Of a stretch of DNA of 64,000 bases, positions 26,469 to 36,389 are shown piece after piece. Each line of letters starts with the position of its first letter. Position 1 is the stretch's first letter. The position numbers and the translations under genes were made by a program. The notes beneath the pieces are model-generated. The model saw nothing but the letters and a program-made list of their open reading frames with translations. It was not told the DNA's origin and searched no databases. This DNA is from an uncultured Lachnospiraceae bacterium (GTDB lineage Bacteria; Bacillota; Clostridia; Lachnospirales; Lachnospiraceae). The stretch covers positions 29,672-93,671 of the forward strand of contig CALWSG010000054.1 in NCBI GenBank assembly GCA_944384155.1, read 5' to 3'.

Positions 26469-27779
26469 TTATAACCCTTCACAGCCGGACAGATAATTTA
26501 TAAACTGCTGTGCCGTCCTTCCCGATATTCCGCCATGACTTAATTCCCATTTGTTAGCCTCTGCCTTAAGCTCGTCATCAGACATTTTTATTCCTGCCCT
26601 TCTTGCAAGACCTATTACTATGTTAAAATACTCCTTCTGATTAGGCTTAGAATAGCATATTGTAACACCAAACCTGTTTACAAGAGACAGCTTTTCTTCT
26701 ATTGTATCTGAACGGTGTATTCCGTTTTCATTTTTCACATCATCTCTGTCACTCCATGTTTCCTTTATAAGATGACGCCTGTTTGATGTGGCATATATAA
26801 GTATATTTTCAGGCTTTGTCTCAACTCCTCCCTCAATAACTGCCTTTAAGAACTTATACTCAATCTCAAATTCCTCAAAGGACAAATCATCCATATAAAT
26901 AATAAATTTGTAATTTCTGTTTTTTATGTTTGCTATAACATTTGATAAGTCCTTAAACTGATGCTTATATATTTCTATAAGCCTTAGCCCTCTGTCATAA
27001 TACTGGTTTACTATTGCCTTTATGCTTGTTGATTTTCCCGTTCCGCTGTCTCCAAACAGCAGTACATTATTTGCCTTTCTGCCCGACACAAATGCTTCAG
27101 TATTGTCAACAAGCTTCTTTTTTTGTATCTCATAGCCAATAAGGTCATCTAACATTACCCTATCCATATTATTTATTGCATAAAACTTAATCCTTCCATT
27201 ATTATTATCGGCGATACGAAAGGCTTTATTTAATCCGAACATTCCTACTCCGTATGCCTTGTAAAAGCCCGTAACATAATTAAAAAACTGATTTTCATCC
27301 TCTGCTGCTTCAAGCTTTCTGCTTAGCTCAATAACCTTTTCACTTACATTTTTATTGTACATAAGCTCAGGCTTTCCTATGGCTTTATAATTTGAAAGAA
27401 TTGAAAAGCAGTTTACTGACAGCTCTTTTTCCAGCCTTGAAAAGTCATAGTCAAAAAGTGCCTTAAATGCCTTAAAATCATTTTTTGCAAAGTAATTTAC
27501 ACTTCCGTCTCCCGCACCCACCTTTTCACATGTAATACTAAAAGGATTTTCATCTGTAATTAACAGATATGTAAGATAATTATGCCAGAGATTTTCATTA
27601 AAGCCATAATCAGTTGCTAACTTTAATATTCTTTTAATCTGACAATATAACCTTGTTGTAAGCTTATCCTTTGTCTCTGTATTATTTTCAAGCTTTTCAC
27701 ATATATCGCTTAACTCCATTAATATAGATTCCTTATCCATATCTCCGTATATTAACAATTTTGAAATTATATGATTCAT
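26469..27779 (-). CDS. DUF815 family AAA ATPase
   Basis: 436 aa. A helical N-terminal region of about 215 residues precedes an AAA module: Walker [15 protein letters not shown], Walker [13 protein letters not shown], and a sensor-like [17 protein letters not shown] that is diagnostic for DUF815. The C-terminus [16 protein letters not shown] forms a lid. DUF815 proteins are predicted ATP-binding proteins of unknown role, widespread in Clostridia. It is followed by an HD-hydrolase-like gene upstream in the same direction; joint function is not established. Confidence 0.88.
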   Translation of the reverse strand: MNHIISKLLIYGDMDKESILMELSDICEKLENNTETKDKLTTRLYCQIKRILKLATDYGFNENLWHNYLTYLLITDENPFSITCEKVGAGDGSVNYFAKNDFKAFKALFDYDFSRLEKELSVNCFSILSNYKAIGKPELMYNKNVSEKVIELSRKLEAAEDENQFFNYVTGFYKAYGVGMFGLNKAFRIADNNNGRIKFYAINNMDRVMLDDLIGYEIQKKKLVDNTEAFVSGRKANNVLLFGDSGTGKSTSIKAIVNQYYDRGLRLIEIYKHQFKDLSNVIANIKNRNYKFIIYMDDLSFEEFEIEYKFLKAVIEGGVETKPENILIYATSNRRHLIKETWSDRDDVKNENGIHRSDTIEEKLSLVNRFGVTICYSKPNQKEYFNIVIGLARRAGIKMSDDELKAEANKWELSHGGISGRTAQQFINYLSGCEGL

Positions 27780-27807
27780 AATTCTTCACTCTTTTCCTAA
27801 ATATTTT

Positions 27808-28446
27808 TTATTTATATATGTTATTTTTATCGTCTATAAACAAATCACTTTCAAGCTGCCTCAAAAATTCCCTGTACAGACTACTTTTTTTCTCCCAGAT
27901 TTCCTTTGCCTTTGGAGTAACCATTGTGTTTGGCATATCATTTTTAAACTCTATCATTCTGTCATAGGCGTCCTTATAGCTTTTAGCACCAAGCCTTCCT
28001 GTAACAAGACAATCCCACAGCACCCTCATAGTGCCCTCCTCATCCATCTGGTCTGCCTCCATTAAAAGTGTAAGCTCCAATGGTATATCCGTTCCAAGAA
28101 GATGCTTATTCGAGTGAAGCTCTATCATCCCTGCAACCTTTTCTATAAATTCAGGCTTAAACCCGTGATTCTTTCCAAACTTTCTAAAGACCTCTGCCCC
28201 TCGTTTTCCGTGCTCACTTTTATTCTTGTCCTCATATCCCACATCATGAAATACCGCAGCCATATATAAAGCTTCCCTGTCTATATCCATACCCTCTGAT
28301 AAAATATCAAGCCACTTTAATACTCTTTTAGTATGGTCATATCTTGACCTGAAGGGCTGATTCGGATTTTCCGATATAAGTCCTTTATGCTCAATAAGGT
28401 AATTTTTAACAAATTCCAAGTAATCCTCGTACATTTTATTCTCCAT
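27808..28446 (-). CDS. HD-domain phosphohydrolase
   Basis: 212 aa. The metal-binding set H...HD...D is visible as RYDHTKRVL, VFHDVGYEDK and the later HGKRG region. HD proteins hydrolyse phosphates of nucleotides or cyclic nucleotides. The substrate is not known. It lies 29 bp upstream of the DUF815 gene and 33 bp downstream of the DUF6062 gene, consistent with one transcription unit. Confidence 0.85.
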   Translation of the reverse strand: MENKMYEDYLEFVKNYLIEHKGLISENPNQPFRSRYDHTKRVLKWLDILSEGMDIDREALYMAAVFHDVGYEDKNKSEHGKRGAEVFRKFGKNHGFKPEFIEKVAGMIELHSNKHLLGTDIPLELTLLMEADQMDEEGTMRVLWDCLVTGRLGAKSYKDAYDRMIEFKNDMPNTMVTPKAKEIWEKKSSLYREFLRQLESDLFIDDKNNIYK

Positions 28447-28479
28447 TCTACAGCCAAAGCAATTAATCTTTTTTATATT

Positions 28480-29247
28480 CTATGATTTTTTGTAGGGAGC
28501 ATCCGCCGGATATCCTCCCCTTAGCTTCTGCATACCTCTTTGCACCGCATCCTTTGAGTTTTTCCAGTCTGCATCCTGATTCTTATAATCAAACTTTTCA
28601 ACAAGCCAGCTTACATCATCCCCCACTCTCTTCATTGCCCTTTCCATTACTCCAAACACAAGAGGATAAAACTCTTCCTTCTGCTTACTGTTAAGCTCTG
28701 TATCAGCAAGGTCACATATTTCTCCAAAATGATGCAGACAGAAACCTTTACTTTTTTCTATCATTTTGTACATGGTATTATCTTTTTTGTACATAAAGAA
28801 AAATGTATCTAAATACCTTTTATATGTATTATTAAAGCGGCGGCATATATAGCATGACCTATCTCTCATTTTTGTCCATTCTGCAATAGAATTTTTCCTG
28901 CCTTCCTCCCCGGTCTTTTTCTTAAGCCTGTCTATAAAGGAAGTCTTTGAAGGTGCAAACATTTTTATTTGATTTTTTAACTCATAATTAATCTGCTCAT
29001 AGTGTGTTTTTAAAATCCAGCCGTTTCCAAGGGTATTTCCATAATCAAACATTTTCTTAAAATGATTACGGCAAAATCCTTCCTTATCAGTCATGGCTCT
29101 AACATCACTTTCCATATATGTTGAGCCCGAACCAAGGACAAAATCCAGAAGGTCGTTTTCTATTTTTTTCTCCGCATTGCAAAGGGGACACTCATCATCT
29201 GCCTCAAAGCTCTCTGTAAGTGGAATTGTATATAATTTTTCTTCCAT
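28480..29247 (-). CDS. DUF6062 family protein with four Cys clusters
   Basis: 255 aa. Paired Cys motifs recur: CPLC near the start, GFCRNHF, CYICRRF and GFCLHHF. The repeated C-x2-C and F-C-x2-H-F pattern suggests bound zinc or other metal. The family is DUF6062, common in Lachnospiraceae and uncharacterised. The ATG at 29247 has a GAGG site. An upstream in-frame ATG is rejected because the extra codons lie on a perfect palindrome. Confidence 0.78.
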   Translation of the reverse strand: MEEKLYTIPLTESFEADDECPLCNAEKKIENDLLDFVLGSGSTYMESDVRAMTDKEGFCRNHFKKMFDYGNTLGNGWILKTHYEQINYELKNQIKMFAPSKTSFIDRLKKKTGEEGRKNSIAEWTKMRDRSCYICRRFNNTYKRYLDTFFFMYKKDNTMYKMIEKSKGFCLHHFGEICDLADTELNSKQKEEFYPLVFGVMERAMKRVGDDVSWLVEKFDYKNQDADWKNSKDAVQRGMQKLRGGYPADAPYKKS

Positions 29248-29291
29248 ATAAATCCTCATTTCCTTTTTCTTTAACTTTTCTTTATACAATA

Positions 29292-29317
29292 TATGCTCCC
29301 TTTGCAAAGGGAGCATA
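29292..29317 (-). terminator. 26-bp perfect palindrome after proS
   Basis: TATGCTCCCTTTG pairs with CAAAGGGAGCATA with no loop beyond the turn. It lies 18 bp past the proS stop and before the DUF6062 start. The T-run is weak, so it may act as a terminator, an mRNA-stability stem or a protein-binding site. Confidence 0.55.
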
Positions 29318-29334
29318 CACAATATATTAATATT

Positions 29335-31044
29335 TTACATCATTTGCTCAATAAGCTCTTTAACTCTTTGGAGAACCTTATCTATAGCTACTTTTTCCTG
29401 AACTGACTTGTCTCTTGTTACAAGCTCAACTACTGATTCCTCCATATTTCTCGGACTTACAATAATTCTTACGGGTACTCCGAGAAGGTCGGCATCGGAA
29501 AACATAACTCCCGGTCTTACCTTCCTGTCATCATATATTACCTCAATATGCTGCTTTAACATCTCATCATATAATGTATCTGCACAGCTTTTTGCATTAA
29601 TATCATCAGAACGGAGACAGCAAAGATGCACCTGCCATGGTGCTATTGACATAGGCCATATAGGACCATACTCATCATGATGTGCCTCACACACTGAAGC
29701 TGCCAGTCTTCCAACTCCTATGCCATAGCAGCCCATAATAGGATACTGGGGCTTTCCGTCCTTATCAAGGTAGGTCATATTCATAGACTTTGTATACTTT
29801 GTACCAAGCTGGAATATATTGCCAACCTCAATCCCTCTTGATATGGATATAGCCTTCTTCTTACAGCACGGACATATTCCGCCCTCTGTAATCTTTGCAA
29901 AATCTCCGAATACTCCGTCCTTTATATCTCTGTCCATTGAAAGACCTATATAATGATAGTCTGTCTCATTTGCACCACATGATAAATTATTGGCACCCTT
30001 TAATGAATTATCGAAAAGCACAACTGCCTTGCCCCTAAAATCCACAGGACCTATAAATCCTGCTTTTATGCTGCTTTCCTCTGTAATAACGGCAGGGTGT
30101 ATATTTTCTCCAAGATAATTGGTAAGCTTTGTCTCGTTAATATCAAGGTCTCCCCTTATAAATACCACTACATACTCATCATCATTATTTTTCTGATATA
30201 CTACCGCCTTACACGATTTTTCGACAGGCTCACCCAAGAATTTACATACATCTTCTATTGTTTTCATATCAGGTGTATGAACCTTTGTAAGCTCTTTAAC
30301 ATTAGAATCTGCTGCATTTTCAATAATGCTTTCTGCCGCCTCCATATTCGCCTTATAGCCGCACTCCTTGCATATTGCAATAGTATCCTCACCTATAGGT
30401 GTAAGCAGCATATATTCATGTGAAAGATTTCCTCCCATCATTCCTGAATCTGACGCAACAGCAACCACATCCGGTATTCCTGCTCTTGCAAATATGCGGT
30501 TATATGCATCATAGCACTTTTCATAATACTCTTCTAAGTCCTCCTGAGATGTATGAAATGAATATGCATCCTTCATGGTAAATTCCCTTACTCTTATAAG
30601 TCCTGCTCTTGGTCTTGCCTCATCTCTGAACTTTGTCTGTATCTGATATATCATAAAAGGATACTTTGTATAGCTGTTTGCATACTCACGGACAAGCTGT
30701 ACCGCAGCCTCCTCATGAGTCATACCTAAAACCATTCTTGAATTATTTCTGTCTCTAAATCTTAAAAGCTCGCTTCCTACAGACTCATATCTTCCTGACT
30801 CATCCCAAAGAGATGCAGGAAGTGCAACAGGAAATAATACCTCCTGACCGTCAATACCATCCATTTCCTCTCTTATAATATTCTCAATTTTTTTACAAAT
30901 TCTTTTTAACGGCATATACTGGGAATAAATTCCGTTTGCCACATTTTTCATATAACCGCCGCGTATCATAAGAGCATGACTGTCAATCACACAATCAGCC
31001 GGCTTTTCCTTAAATCTCTCTCCAACAAGCTTATCAAGTTTCAT
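29335..31044 (-). CDS. proS: Prolyl-tRNA synthetase (bacterial type with editing domain)
   Basis: 569 aa. Class II motifs: motif 1 around the N-terminus (LMIRGGYMKNVANGIY), motif 2 FRDEARPRAGLIRVREFTMKDAYSF and motif 3 GCYGIGVGRL. The inserted YbaK-like editing domain (CKAVVYQ to FIRGDLDINE, about residues 225-370) is present. It charges tRNA-Pro with proline. The ATG at 31044 follows GAGAGG. No T-box is seen in the ~100 bp upstream. Confidence 0.96.
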   Translation of the reverse strand: MKLDKLVGERFKEKPADCVIDSHALMIRGGYMKNVANGIYSQYMPLKRICKKIENIIREEMDGIDGQEVLFPVALPASLWDESGRYESVGSELLRFRDRNNSRMVLGMTHEEAAVQLVREYANSYTKYPFMIYQIQTKFRDEARPRAGLIRVREFTMKDAYSFHTSQEDLEEYYEKCYDAYNRIFARAGIPDVVAVASDSGMMGGNLSHEYMLLTPIGEDTIAICKECGYKANMEAAESIIENAADSNVKELTKVHTPDMKTIEDVCKFLGEPVEKSCKAVVYQKNNDDEYVVVFIRGDLDINETKLTNYLGENIHPAVITEESSIKAGFIGPVDFRGKAVVLFDNSLKGANNLSCGANETDYHYIGLSMDRDIKDGVFGDFAKITEGGICPCCKKKAISISRGIEVGNIFQLGTKYTKSMNMTYLDKDGKPQYPIMGCYGIGVGRLAASVCEAHHDEYGPIWPMSIAPWQVHLCCLRSDDINAKSCADTLYDEMLKQHIEVIYDDRKVRPGVMFSDADLLGVPVRIIVSPRNMEESVVELVTRDKSVQEKVAIDKVLQRVKELIEQMM

Positions 31045-31152
31045 TATTAATTTACCTCTCCAAGAATTTTTAACCTTTTGGTATTTTAACATTTTAGTTT
31101 TTCCATGTCAAGCAGAGCAAGAACCAATATTAAAGGAAAACTAAAATAATAT

Positions 31153-32139
31153 TTACTTTAATATATCCTGTATTTTCTCAAGCTCCTCACTGGAAAACGA
31201 GAGATTATTTATTATTTTCACATTATCCTCTATCTGCTCAGGTCTGCTTGCTCCTATAAGCACAGATGTAACACGGTTTTTCCTTAATACCCAGCTAAGA
31301 GCCATCTGTGCAAGAGTCTGCCCTCTCTCCAACGCTATTTTATTTAATCTCTTAACCTTATTAACCACATCTTCCGTTATGCTGCTTTCCTTTAAAAACA
31401 TATTTTTTGCTGCTCTGCTGTCCTTTGGTATACCATTTAAATATTTATCAGTTAACATACCCTGTGCCAAAGGACTATAGCATATGCACCCTACACCGTT
31501 TTCCTCAAGCACATCTAACAAGCCTTCTGATTCTACCCATCTGTTAAACATATTGTAACAAGGCTGATGTATAAGCAGAGGTGTTTTATTTTCCTTAAGT
31601 ATTTTTATTGCCTGTTTTGTATCCTCGGTTCCGTAATTAGATATGCCTATATATAAAGCCTTTCCCTGTTTTACCATATCAGACAATGCCTCCATGGTTT
31701 CCTCCATAGGTGTATTTTTATCAGGTCTGTGATGATAAAATATATCTACATAATCCAGCTTCATTCTCCTTAAGCTCTGATTAAGGCTTGCCATAAGATA
31801 CTTTCTAGAGCCTCCGTCTCCGTATGGTCCCTTCCACATTCCAAAGCCTGCCTTTGTTGATATAAGTATCTCATCTCTGTATGGCTTTAAATCATTTTCC
31901 ATTATTCTGCCTAAATTCTCCTCGGCACTTCCTCCCCTTGGTCCGTAATTATTAGCAAGGTCAAAATGAGTAATTCCATTGTCAAATGCCTTAAATACCA
32001 TTTTCCTTTGATTCTCAAAATTATCAACGCTGCCAAAATTATGCCAAAATCCAAGGGAAACTCTTGGAAGCTTTAAGCCGCTTTTACCGCACCTTATATA
32101 CTCCATGCCTGTATATCTCCCGTCATCTGCCTTATACAT
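31153..32139 (-). CDS. Aldo/keto reductase (YghZ/GprA type)
   Basis: 328 aa. Catalytic set in the TIM barrel: D and Y in THFDLANNYGP, K in STKAGFG, H in FYHHRPD. The extended N-terminus and the GPRGGSAEENLGRI loop fit the L-glyceraldehyde-3-phosphate reductase (YghZ) group of AKRs. It reduces small aldehydes with NADPH. The ATG at 32139 was chosen for its GGAGG site. A second aldo/keto reductase lies just upstream. Confidence 0.88.
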   Translation of the reverse strand: MYKADDGRYTGMEYIRCGKSGLKLPRVSLGFWHNFGSVDNFENQRKMVFKAFDNGITHFDLANNYGPRGGSAEENLGRIMENDLKPYRDEILISTKAGFGMWKGPYGDGGSRKYLMASLNQSLRRMKLDYVDIFYHHRPDKNTPMEETMEALSDMVKQGKALYIGISNYGTEDTKQAIKILKENKTPLLIHQPCYNMFNRWVESEGLLDVLEENGVGCICYSPLAQGMLTDKYLNGIPKDSRAAKNMFLKESSITEDVVNKVKRLNKIALERGQTLAQMALSWVLRKNRVTSVLIGASRPEQIEDNVKIINNLSFSSEELEKIQDILK

Positions 32140-32166
32140 AAAAACCTCCATTATTTTTAATTTCCA

Positions 32167-32253
32167 TTACATTCTTTCTTCTATAATTACGTGTACACTG
32201 TCACCCGGCGTCTTATTAATAACTGCATTAAACTCATATATCCTGCCGCTCAT
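32167..32253 (-). pseudogene. 28-codon ORF, possible DUF1905 remnant
   Basis: An ATG at 32253 with a GAGG site opens a 28-residue frame (SGRIYEFNAVINKTPG, then VHVIIEERM) ending in TAA. The first half resembles the start of DUF1905 proteins, which are 90 or more residues long, so this could be a truncated remnant. It sits in the 128-bp gap between two aldo/keto reductase genes. Confidence 0.3.
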
Positions 32254-32267
32254 ATATATCCTCTTAT

Positions 32268-33242
32268 CTATCCTATTTTTCTAAATACAGGCTTATAGTC
32301 AAGTATTTCTTCAATCTCCTCCATTGCATCTGCCGGTATTTCAAAGCCGCTTGCTTTTATATTGTTTTCAAGCTGGGAAGGCTTTGTTGCACCTGTTATA
32401 ACGCTGCTTATAACAGGCTTTCTAAGATTCCATGCAAGTGCCAGAACTGAAAGATTTGTTCCAAGCTCCTCCGCTACCTTTATAAGCTTTTCAACCTTTG
32501 TAAGATTTTCCTCTGTCAAAAGCCTGTTTATCTGTTTATCTGCCTGATGAGTTGCTCTTGAGCCCTCCGGCACAGGCTGATTTAATCTGTACTTTCCTGT
32601 AAGAAGCCCCTGTGATAAAGGTGAAAACGGCACTATTCCTATTCCGTTTTTCTCACAGATTCCCATTATCTCGTCTTCTATGAATCTGTCCATCATATTA
32701 TACTGGGGCTGTATTACATTCATTGGTCTTAAGCGAAGCTCACTTATAATTCCAAGTGCCTCAGTTATCTGCACGGGAGTCCACTCACTTACGCCATAAT
32801 ACAGAATTTTTCCTGCTGCCACCATATCACTTAACACCTGCATTGTTTCCTCAATAGGCGTTGTAGGGTCAGGCCTGTGGCAAAAATACATATCAATATA
32901 ATCTACCTTAAGATTTTTTAATGATTTATCAAGCTGCTCTATAATATGCTTTCTTGATAATCCCCAATCATTAGGTCCGGGACCCATAGGAAAGAACACC
33001 TTGCTTGACACTACATAAGAGCTTCTTGGAAGCTCACTTAATATGCTGCCTAAAAACCGTTCTGCCCCTCCTCCGCTGTAAGCATCTGCACAGTCAAAAA
33101 AGTTTACTCCATTATCATATGCAAGCTTTATTGTATCTCTTGCAACATCTGTGGCTGTTCCCGGATGTAAATCTGTCATCCAGCTTCCTACTGACACCTC
33201 ACTTACTTTTAATCCCCACTTTCCAAGATTGCGATACTTCAT
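32268..33242 (-). CDS. Aldo/keto reductase (AKR, potassium-channel beta-subunit-like)
   Basis: 324 aa. The catalytic tetrad is D and Y in NFFDCADAYSGG, K in VVSSKVFFP and H in MYFCHRPDP. GSWMTDL and SPLSQGLLTGKY are typical of the YhdN/KvAbeta group of NADPH-dependent reductases. The substrate is undefined. It is about 40 percent alike by eye to the downstream AKR, and the pair could be an old duplication. It starts 18 bp after the glycosyltransferase gene. Confidence 0.88.
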   Translation of the reverse strand: MKYRNLGKWGLKVSEVSVGSWMTDLHPGTATDVARDTIKLAYDNGVNFFDCADAYSGGGAERFLGSILSELPRSSYVVSSKVFFPMGPGPNDWGLSRKHIIEQLDKSLKNLKVDYIDMYFCHRPDPTTPIEETMQVLSDMVAAGKILYYGVSEWTPVQITEALGIISELRLRPMNVIQPQYNMMDRFIEDEIMGICEKNGIGIVPFSPLSQGLLTGKYRLNQPVPEGSRATHQADKQINRLLTEENLTKVEKLIKVAEELGTNLSVLALAWNLRKPVISSVITGATKPSQLENNIKASGFEIPADAMEEIEEILDYKPVFRKIG

Positions 33243-33260
33243 TTTTCAACATCCTTTCTC

Positions 33261-34442
33261 TTATATTTTACTTTTAATATTTGCCAAAAACTCATCAGCT
33301 CTGTTTTTCCATGTATGCTTTTTTATTGCCCTTTCATATCCGTAGTCAGCTATTTTTTGCATATTGTTCATATCCGACAGCAGATATTCTATTTTTTCCG
33401 GAAGCTCATCTATATGTTGTAAATCATAATAAGCCACACCACATCTCTCAGGCATTTCTTCCTGCTGAAATTTGCTTACGTCAGATACACTCACTGCTCC
33501 GTTTAAAACTGCATTAAACACTCTGTCATGGACTCCGTCTTTAAACCACGGCATAACATTTACTACTATCTTTGCATTTTCCATGGCCTCCATACATGTA
33601 ACAGAATCTGAAAACTGCCTAATAACTATATTTTCCTTATGCTTACACTTAAGCTTTTCCCAATCCTTTCCAATAACATGTACTTTAAGTCCTGCATCCG
33701 CCAGTGTCCCTACAACAAGTCCTCTATAGTAGTTTCTTACATAAAGATCAATAAAAATCATTTTGTTTAAAGCCTTTCTCATATCATAATACGCTACATT
33801 TCCAAGCTCCCGTACTATATGGTCTATTCCCACTTCCTCTACTGTTTTATACGGATGCTTAAGCAAATCATCAATTATTCCAAGATAAAATTCTGCATAT
33901 TCCTCATTTATCATATATGCGTATTTTTTACAAAACTCAGGAGGCGTGAAATTTCCCGGAAACAATATGTCTATTTCTCTTTCCTTTATTTTCTTAAGCT
34001 CTGTTTCCTTATTAAGCCTGCTTCCTGCAAGCGGAAGAAAGCCTCCTGATTTAAACTCAGGATAATATTCTTTAAAATATTTTTCATGGAGCTTATCTAT
34101 ACTTATATGTATATAGTTTTCCGGCAAATCCCCAAGCTGCCTGTCATAATAGTAAGGATGGTCTGCCGCTATATTAAAGCATGGCAGCTTATACTCCTGC
34201 CATATATATCCTGTCCCCTCTTTATACAAACCCTCCTCCTTTGACAGTCCTTGAAAATTAAAGGTTAAAACTGATGTTTCTCCTGTTTTTATAAACTTAC
34301 GCACCATTTTCCCGCTTTCAAATGGATTTTTCAAATCATAATAAAATACTGAGATTCCCCTGTTTTTTAATTCTTTTCCAATCTGTGCAGCAAAGTATGA
34401 AAGTGTTTCCACTCCACCTTTAAACATTATTACTTTTTTCAT
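33261..34442 (-). CDS. CgeB-like glycosyltransferase
   Basis: 393 aa. The N-terminal half (KVIMFKGGVETLSYFAAQIG) is DUF3880-like, and the C-terminal half has the Glyco_trans_1_2 module with KVHVIGKDWEKL, VVNVMPWFKDG and DRVFNAVLNGAVSVSD. Related proteins (CgeB, YkvP) glycosylate spore or surface components. The donor and acceptor are unknown. The ATG at 34442 starts a minus-strand set with the two AKR genes. Divergent from aroE. Confidence 0.78.
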   Translation of the reverse strand: MKKVIMFKGGVETLSYFAAQIGKELKNRGISVFYYDLKNPFESGKMVRKFIKTGETSVLTFNFQGLSKEEGLYKEGTGYIWQEYKLPCFNIAADHPYYYDRQLGDLPENYIHISIDKLHEKYFKEYYPEFKSGGFLPLAGSRLNKETELKKIKEREIDILFPGNFTPPEFCKKYAYMINEEYAEFYLGIIDDLLKHPYKTVEEVGIDHIVRELGNVAYYDMRKALNKMIFIDLYVRNYYRGLVVGTLADAGLKVHVIGKDWEKLKCKHKENIVIRQFSDSVTCMEAMENAKIVVNVMPWFKDGVHDRVFNAVLNGAVSVSDVSKFQQEEMPERCGVAYYDLQHIDELPEKIEYLLSDMNNMQKIADYGYERAIKKHTWKNRADEFLANIKSKI

Positions 34443-34604
34443 GTATTATCTCCGTATACTTTATTTGAGCTTTTATACTGCTTAAGCCGTATTCTTATTA
34501 TGTATATCATCATTATACATTAGTTTAAATGTTTCTTCCAGCGTATTTTCCTTTATTATTCCTTATATTTAGCATTAATTATAAGTAAGTATATTATTTA
34601 CCCC

Positions 34605-34633
34605 TTGTACTAATAACTTTAACGTGTTAAATT
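34605..34633 (+). promoter_or_regulatory. Promoter of aroE with overlapping inverted repeat
   Basis: TTGTAC (34605-34610), 17-bp spacer, TAAATT (34628-34633). The 14-bp inverted repeat TTTAACGTGTTAAA (34618-34631) covers the end of the spacer and the -10, as expected for a repressor site. The 230-bp gap to the glycosyltransferase holds nothing else recognised. Confidence 0.55.
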
Positions 34634-34672
34634 ATATTTGAAATAATTTCTTGAAAACGGAGGATTACATAT

Positions 34673-35539
34673 ATGAGCATTAACATTACAGGACATACAG
34701 GCTTAACGGGACTTCTTGGGAGTCCTGTGTCACACAGCATTTCACCTTCCATGCATAATACCTCTTTTGAGGCCTTGGGACTTGACTATGTTTACCTTTG
34801 CTTTAACGTAGACACATCAAATCTTAAAACTGCCGTGGAAGGGCTTAAAGCACTTGGCGTCAAGGGCTTTAACTGCACATACCCTGACAAAAACATGATG
34901 TGCCAGCTATGTGACAGTCTCTCACCTGCCGCCTCCATGATAGGTGCAGTAAACACAGTTCTAAACAATAACGGAAAGCTTACCGGCTTCAATACTGACG
35001 GAATAGGATATATGATGTCTGTAAAGGACGCAGGTTTCGACATTATTGGCAAAAAAATGACATTGCTTGGTGCAGGCGGTGCTGCTTCTGCCATATGCGT
35101 ACAGGCTGCCCTTGACGGAGTAAGTGAAATCGATGTCTACAGCATAAAAGATAATTTTTGGGACAGAGCTGTTAAACTTATTGATTCCATTAATAAAAAT
35201 ACCGACTGCAAAGCAAGCCTTTACGAATTTAATGATGTAGCTTCATTTAAGAAAAGTGTTGCCTCAAGTGCTATTTTAACAAACGGAACATCTGTAGGTC
35301 TTGCTCCGGATTCCCATAACTGCCCTGTATCAGACACATCTGTTTTAAGGCAGGGACTTATTGTATCTGATGTAATTTATAACCCAAGAGAAACAAAGCT
35401 TTTAAGCCTTGCAAAGGCTGCGGGCTGTCATACCTTTAACGGCATGTACATGCTTTTATATCAGGGTGCGGAAGCATTTAAAATATGGACAGGGCATGAT
35501 ATGCCTGTTGATACTGTTAAATCACAATTCTTTTCTTAA
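34673..35539 (+). CDS. aroE: Shikimate dehydrogenase
   Basis: 288 aa. Start of the substrate domain GLLGSPVSHSISPSMHN, catalytic Lys in CTYPDK, catalytic Asp in GFNTDGIGY, and the NADP fold LLGAGGAAS. It reduces 3-dehydroshikimate to shikimate. One of four shikimate genes in the window, each in its own place. A strong GGAGG site (CGGAGGATT) precedes the ATG. Confidence 0.95.
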   Translation: MSINITGHTGLTGLLGSPVSHSISPSMHNTSFEALGLDYVYLCFNVDTSNLKTAVEGLKALGVKGFNCTYPDKNMMCQLCDSLSPAASMIGAVNTVLNNNGKLTGFNTDGIGYMMSVKDAGFDIIGKKMTLLGAGGAASAICVQAALDGVSEIDVYSIKDNFWDRAVKLIDSINKNTDCKASLYEFNDVASFKKSVASSAILTNGTSVGLAPDSHNCPVSDTSVLRQGLIVSDVIYNPRETKLLSLAKAAGCHTFNGMYMLLYQGAEAFKIWTGHDMPVDTVKSQFFS

Positions 35540-35555
35540 AGCCTGCCCTGTAACT

Positions 35556-36389
35556 TTAATTTATGGTTTTCTCAAAATGCTGGTAATCCTTAGACCGGCT
35601 CCAGCTTCCTCCCCATGAAAAGCCATAACTTATAAACAGCTTATAGCACAAATCAAACTCATCTATTTTATACATGAAATCCTTTGTCCTGTCGGCATAC
35701 CCGGAACCGTTTTCAGGGGATATATTTATATTTCCCTCCTTATCGGCTGTAACATATGGATTGTATAAAGGATTTATATCTATCGCCATTCCCATGGCAT
35801 GATTTGACAGCATATCCGTATTAGCTATAAGCCGGTAATTAAAAGCTGATGTATTGTTGTCAGACATGGAGGTGATATCATCACCTCCGTATTCATCTAC
35901 AAGAAGCATTTTTTCTATAGGATATTTATTATTATATAAAATCTTCATTATATCAATAATATCATCTGCAATAGCTTTATTTACTATAAGCTCGCCTATA
36001 TGTACCATATCGTCAAACCCCACATGAAGCACTCTTATGTAATTGAGTTCCCCAAGGCTTATATTGTTGTTTTCCTTGTAAGAAATCCCCATAATTCTTG
36101 ACATAATCTCATCCCCTATTTCTTCCTTAAAAAACAGGCTGTCAATAAGGTCATCATCTGCGTATTCCATATCCAATATATCACCTGCCCTCATTCCCCT
36201 TATATCATCAAAGGTCAATTTACCATCCTCCTTTATTTCTCCGCTGCTTTCAGTTTTATTATTATGGGAATTTTCTTCTTTTGTCTGTACTATTCTGTTA
36301 TTATGTGTATCTGCATATAATACGGTACAAATTATCATTACAAATATCAATGCCCATAATATATTTAACCCTCTATTAATTAAGTGCAT
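35556..36389 (-). CDS. M15 family D-Ala-D-Ala carboxypeptidase-like protein
   Basis: 277 aa. N-terminal hydrophobic segment (residues about 8-26) serves as signal anchor, then a middle part and a C-terminal M15C (peptidase_M15_4) domain. The zinc motif H-x6-D is SNHAMGMAID, and the third ligand is in DYQHFEK. It likely cleaves peptidoglycan stem peptides outside the cell. Its ATG at 36389 lies inside the end of the ABC gene upstream (14-bp overlap), so it belongs to the LacI-led operon. Confidence 0.85.
   Translation of the reverse strand: MHLINRGLNILWALIFVMIICTVLYADTHNNRIVQTKEENSHNNKTESSGEIKEDGKLTFDDIRGMRAGDILDMEYADDDLIDSLFFKEEIGDEIMSRIMGISYKENNNISLGELNYIRVLHVGFDDMVHIGELIVNKAIADDIIDIMKILYNNKYPIEKMLLVDEYGGDDITSMSDNNTSAFNYRLIANTDMLSNHAMGMAIDINPLYNPYVTADKEGNINISPENGSGYADRTKDFMYKIDEFDLCYKLFISYGFSWGGSWSRSKDYQHFEKTIN

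Noticed and set aside
31045..31152. T-box leader for proS
   Set aside because: Only about 100 bp, with no conserved T-box sequence or terminator.
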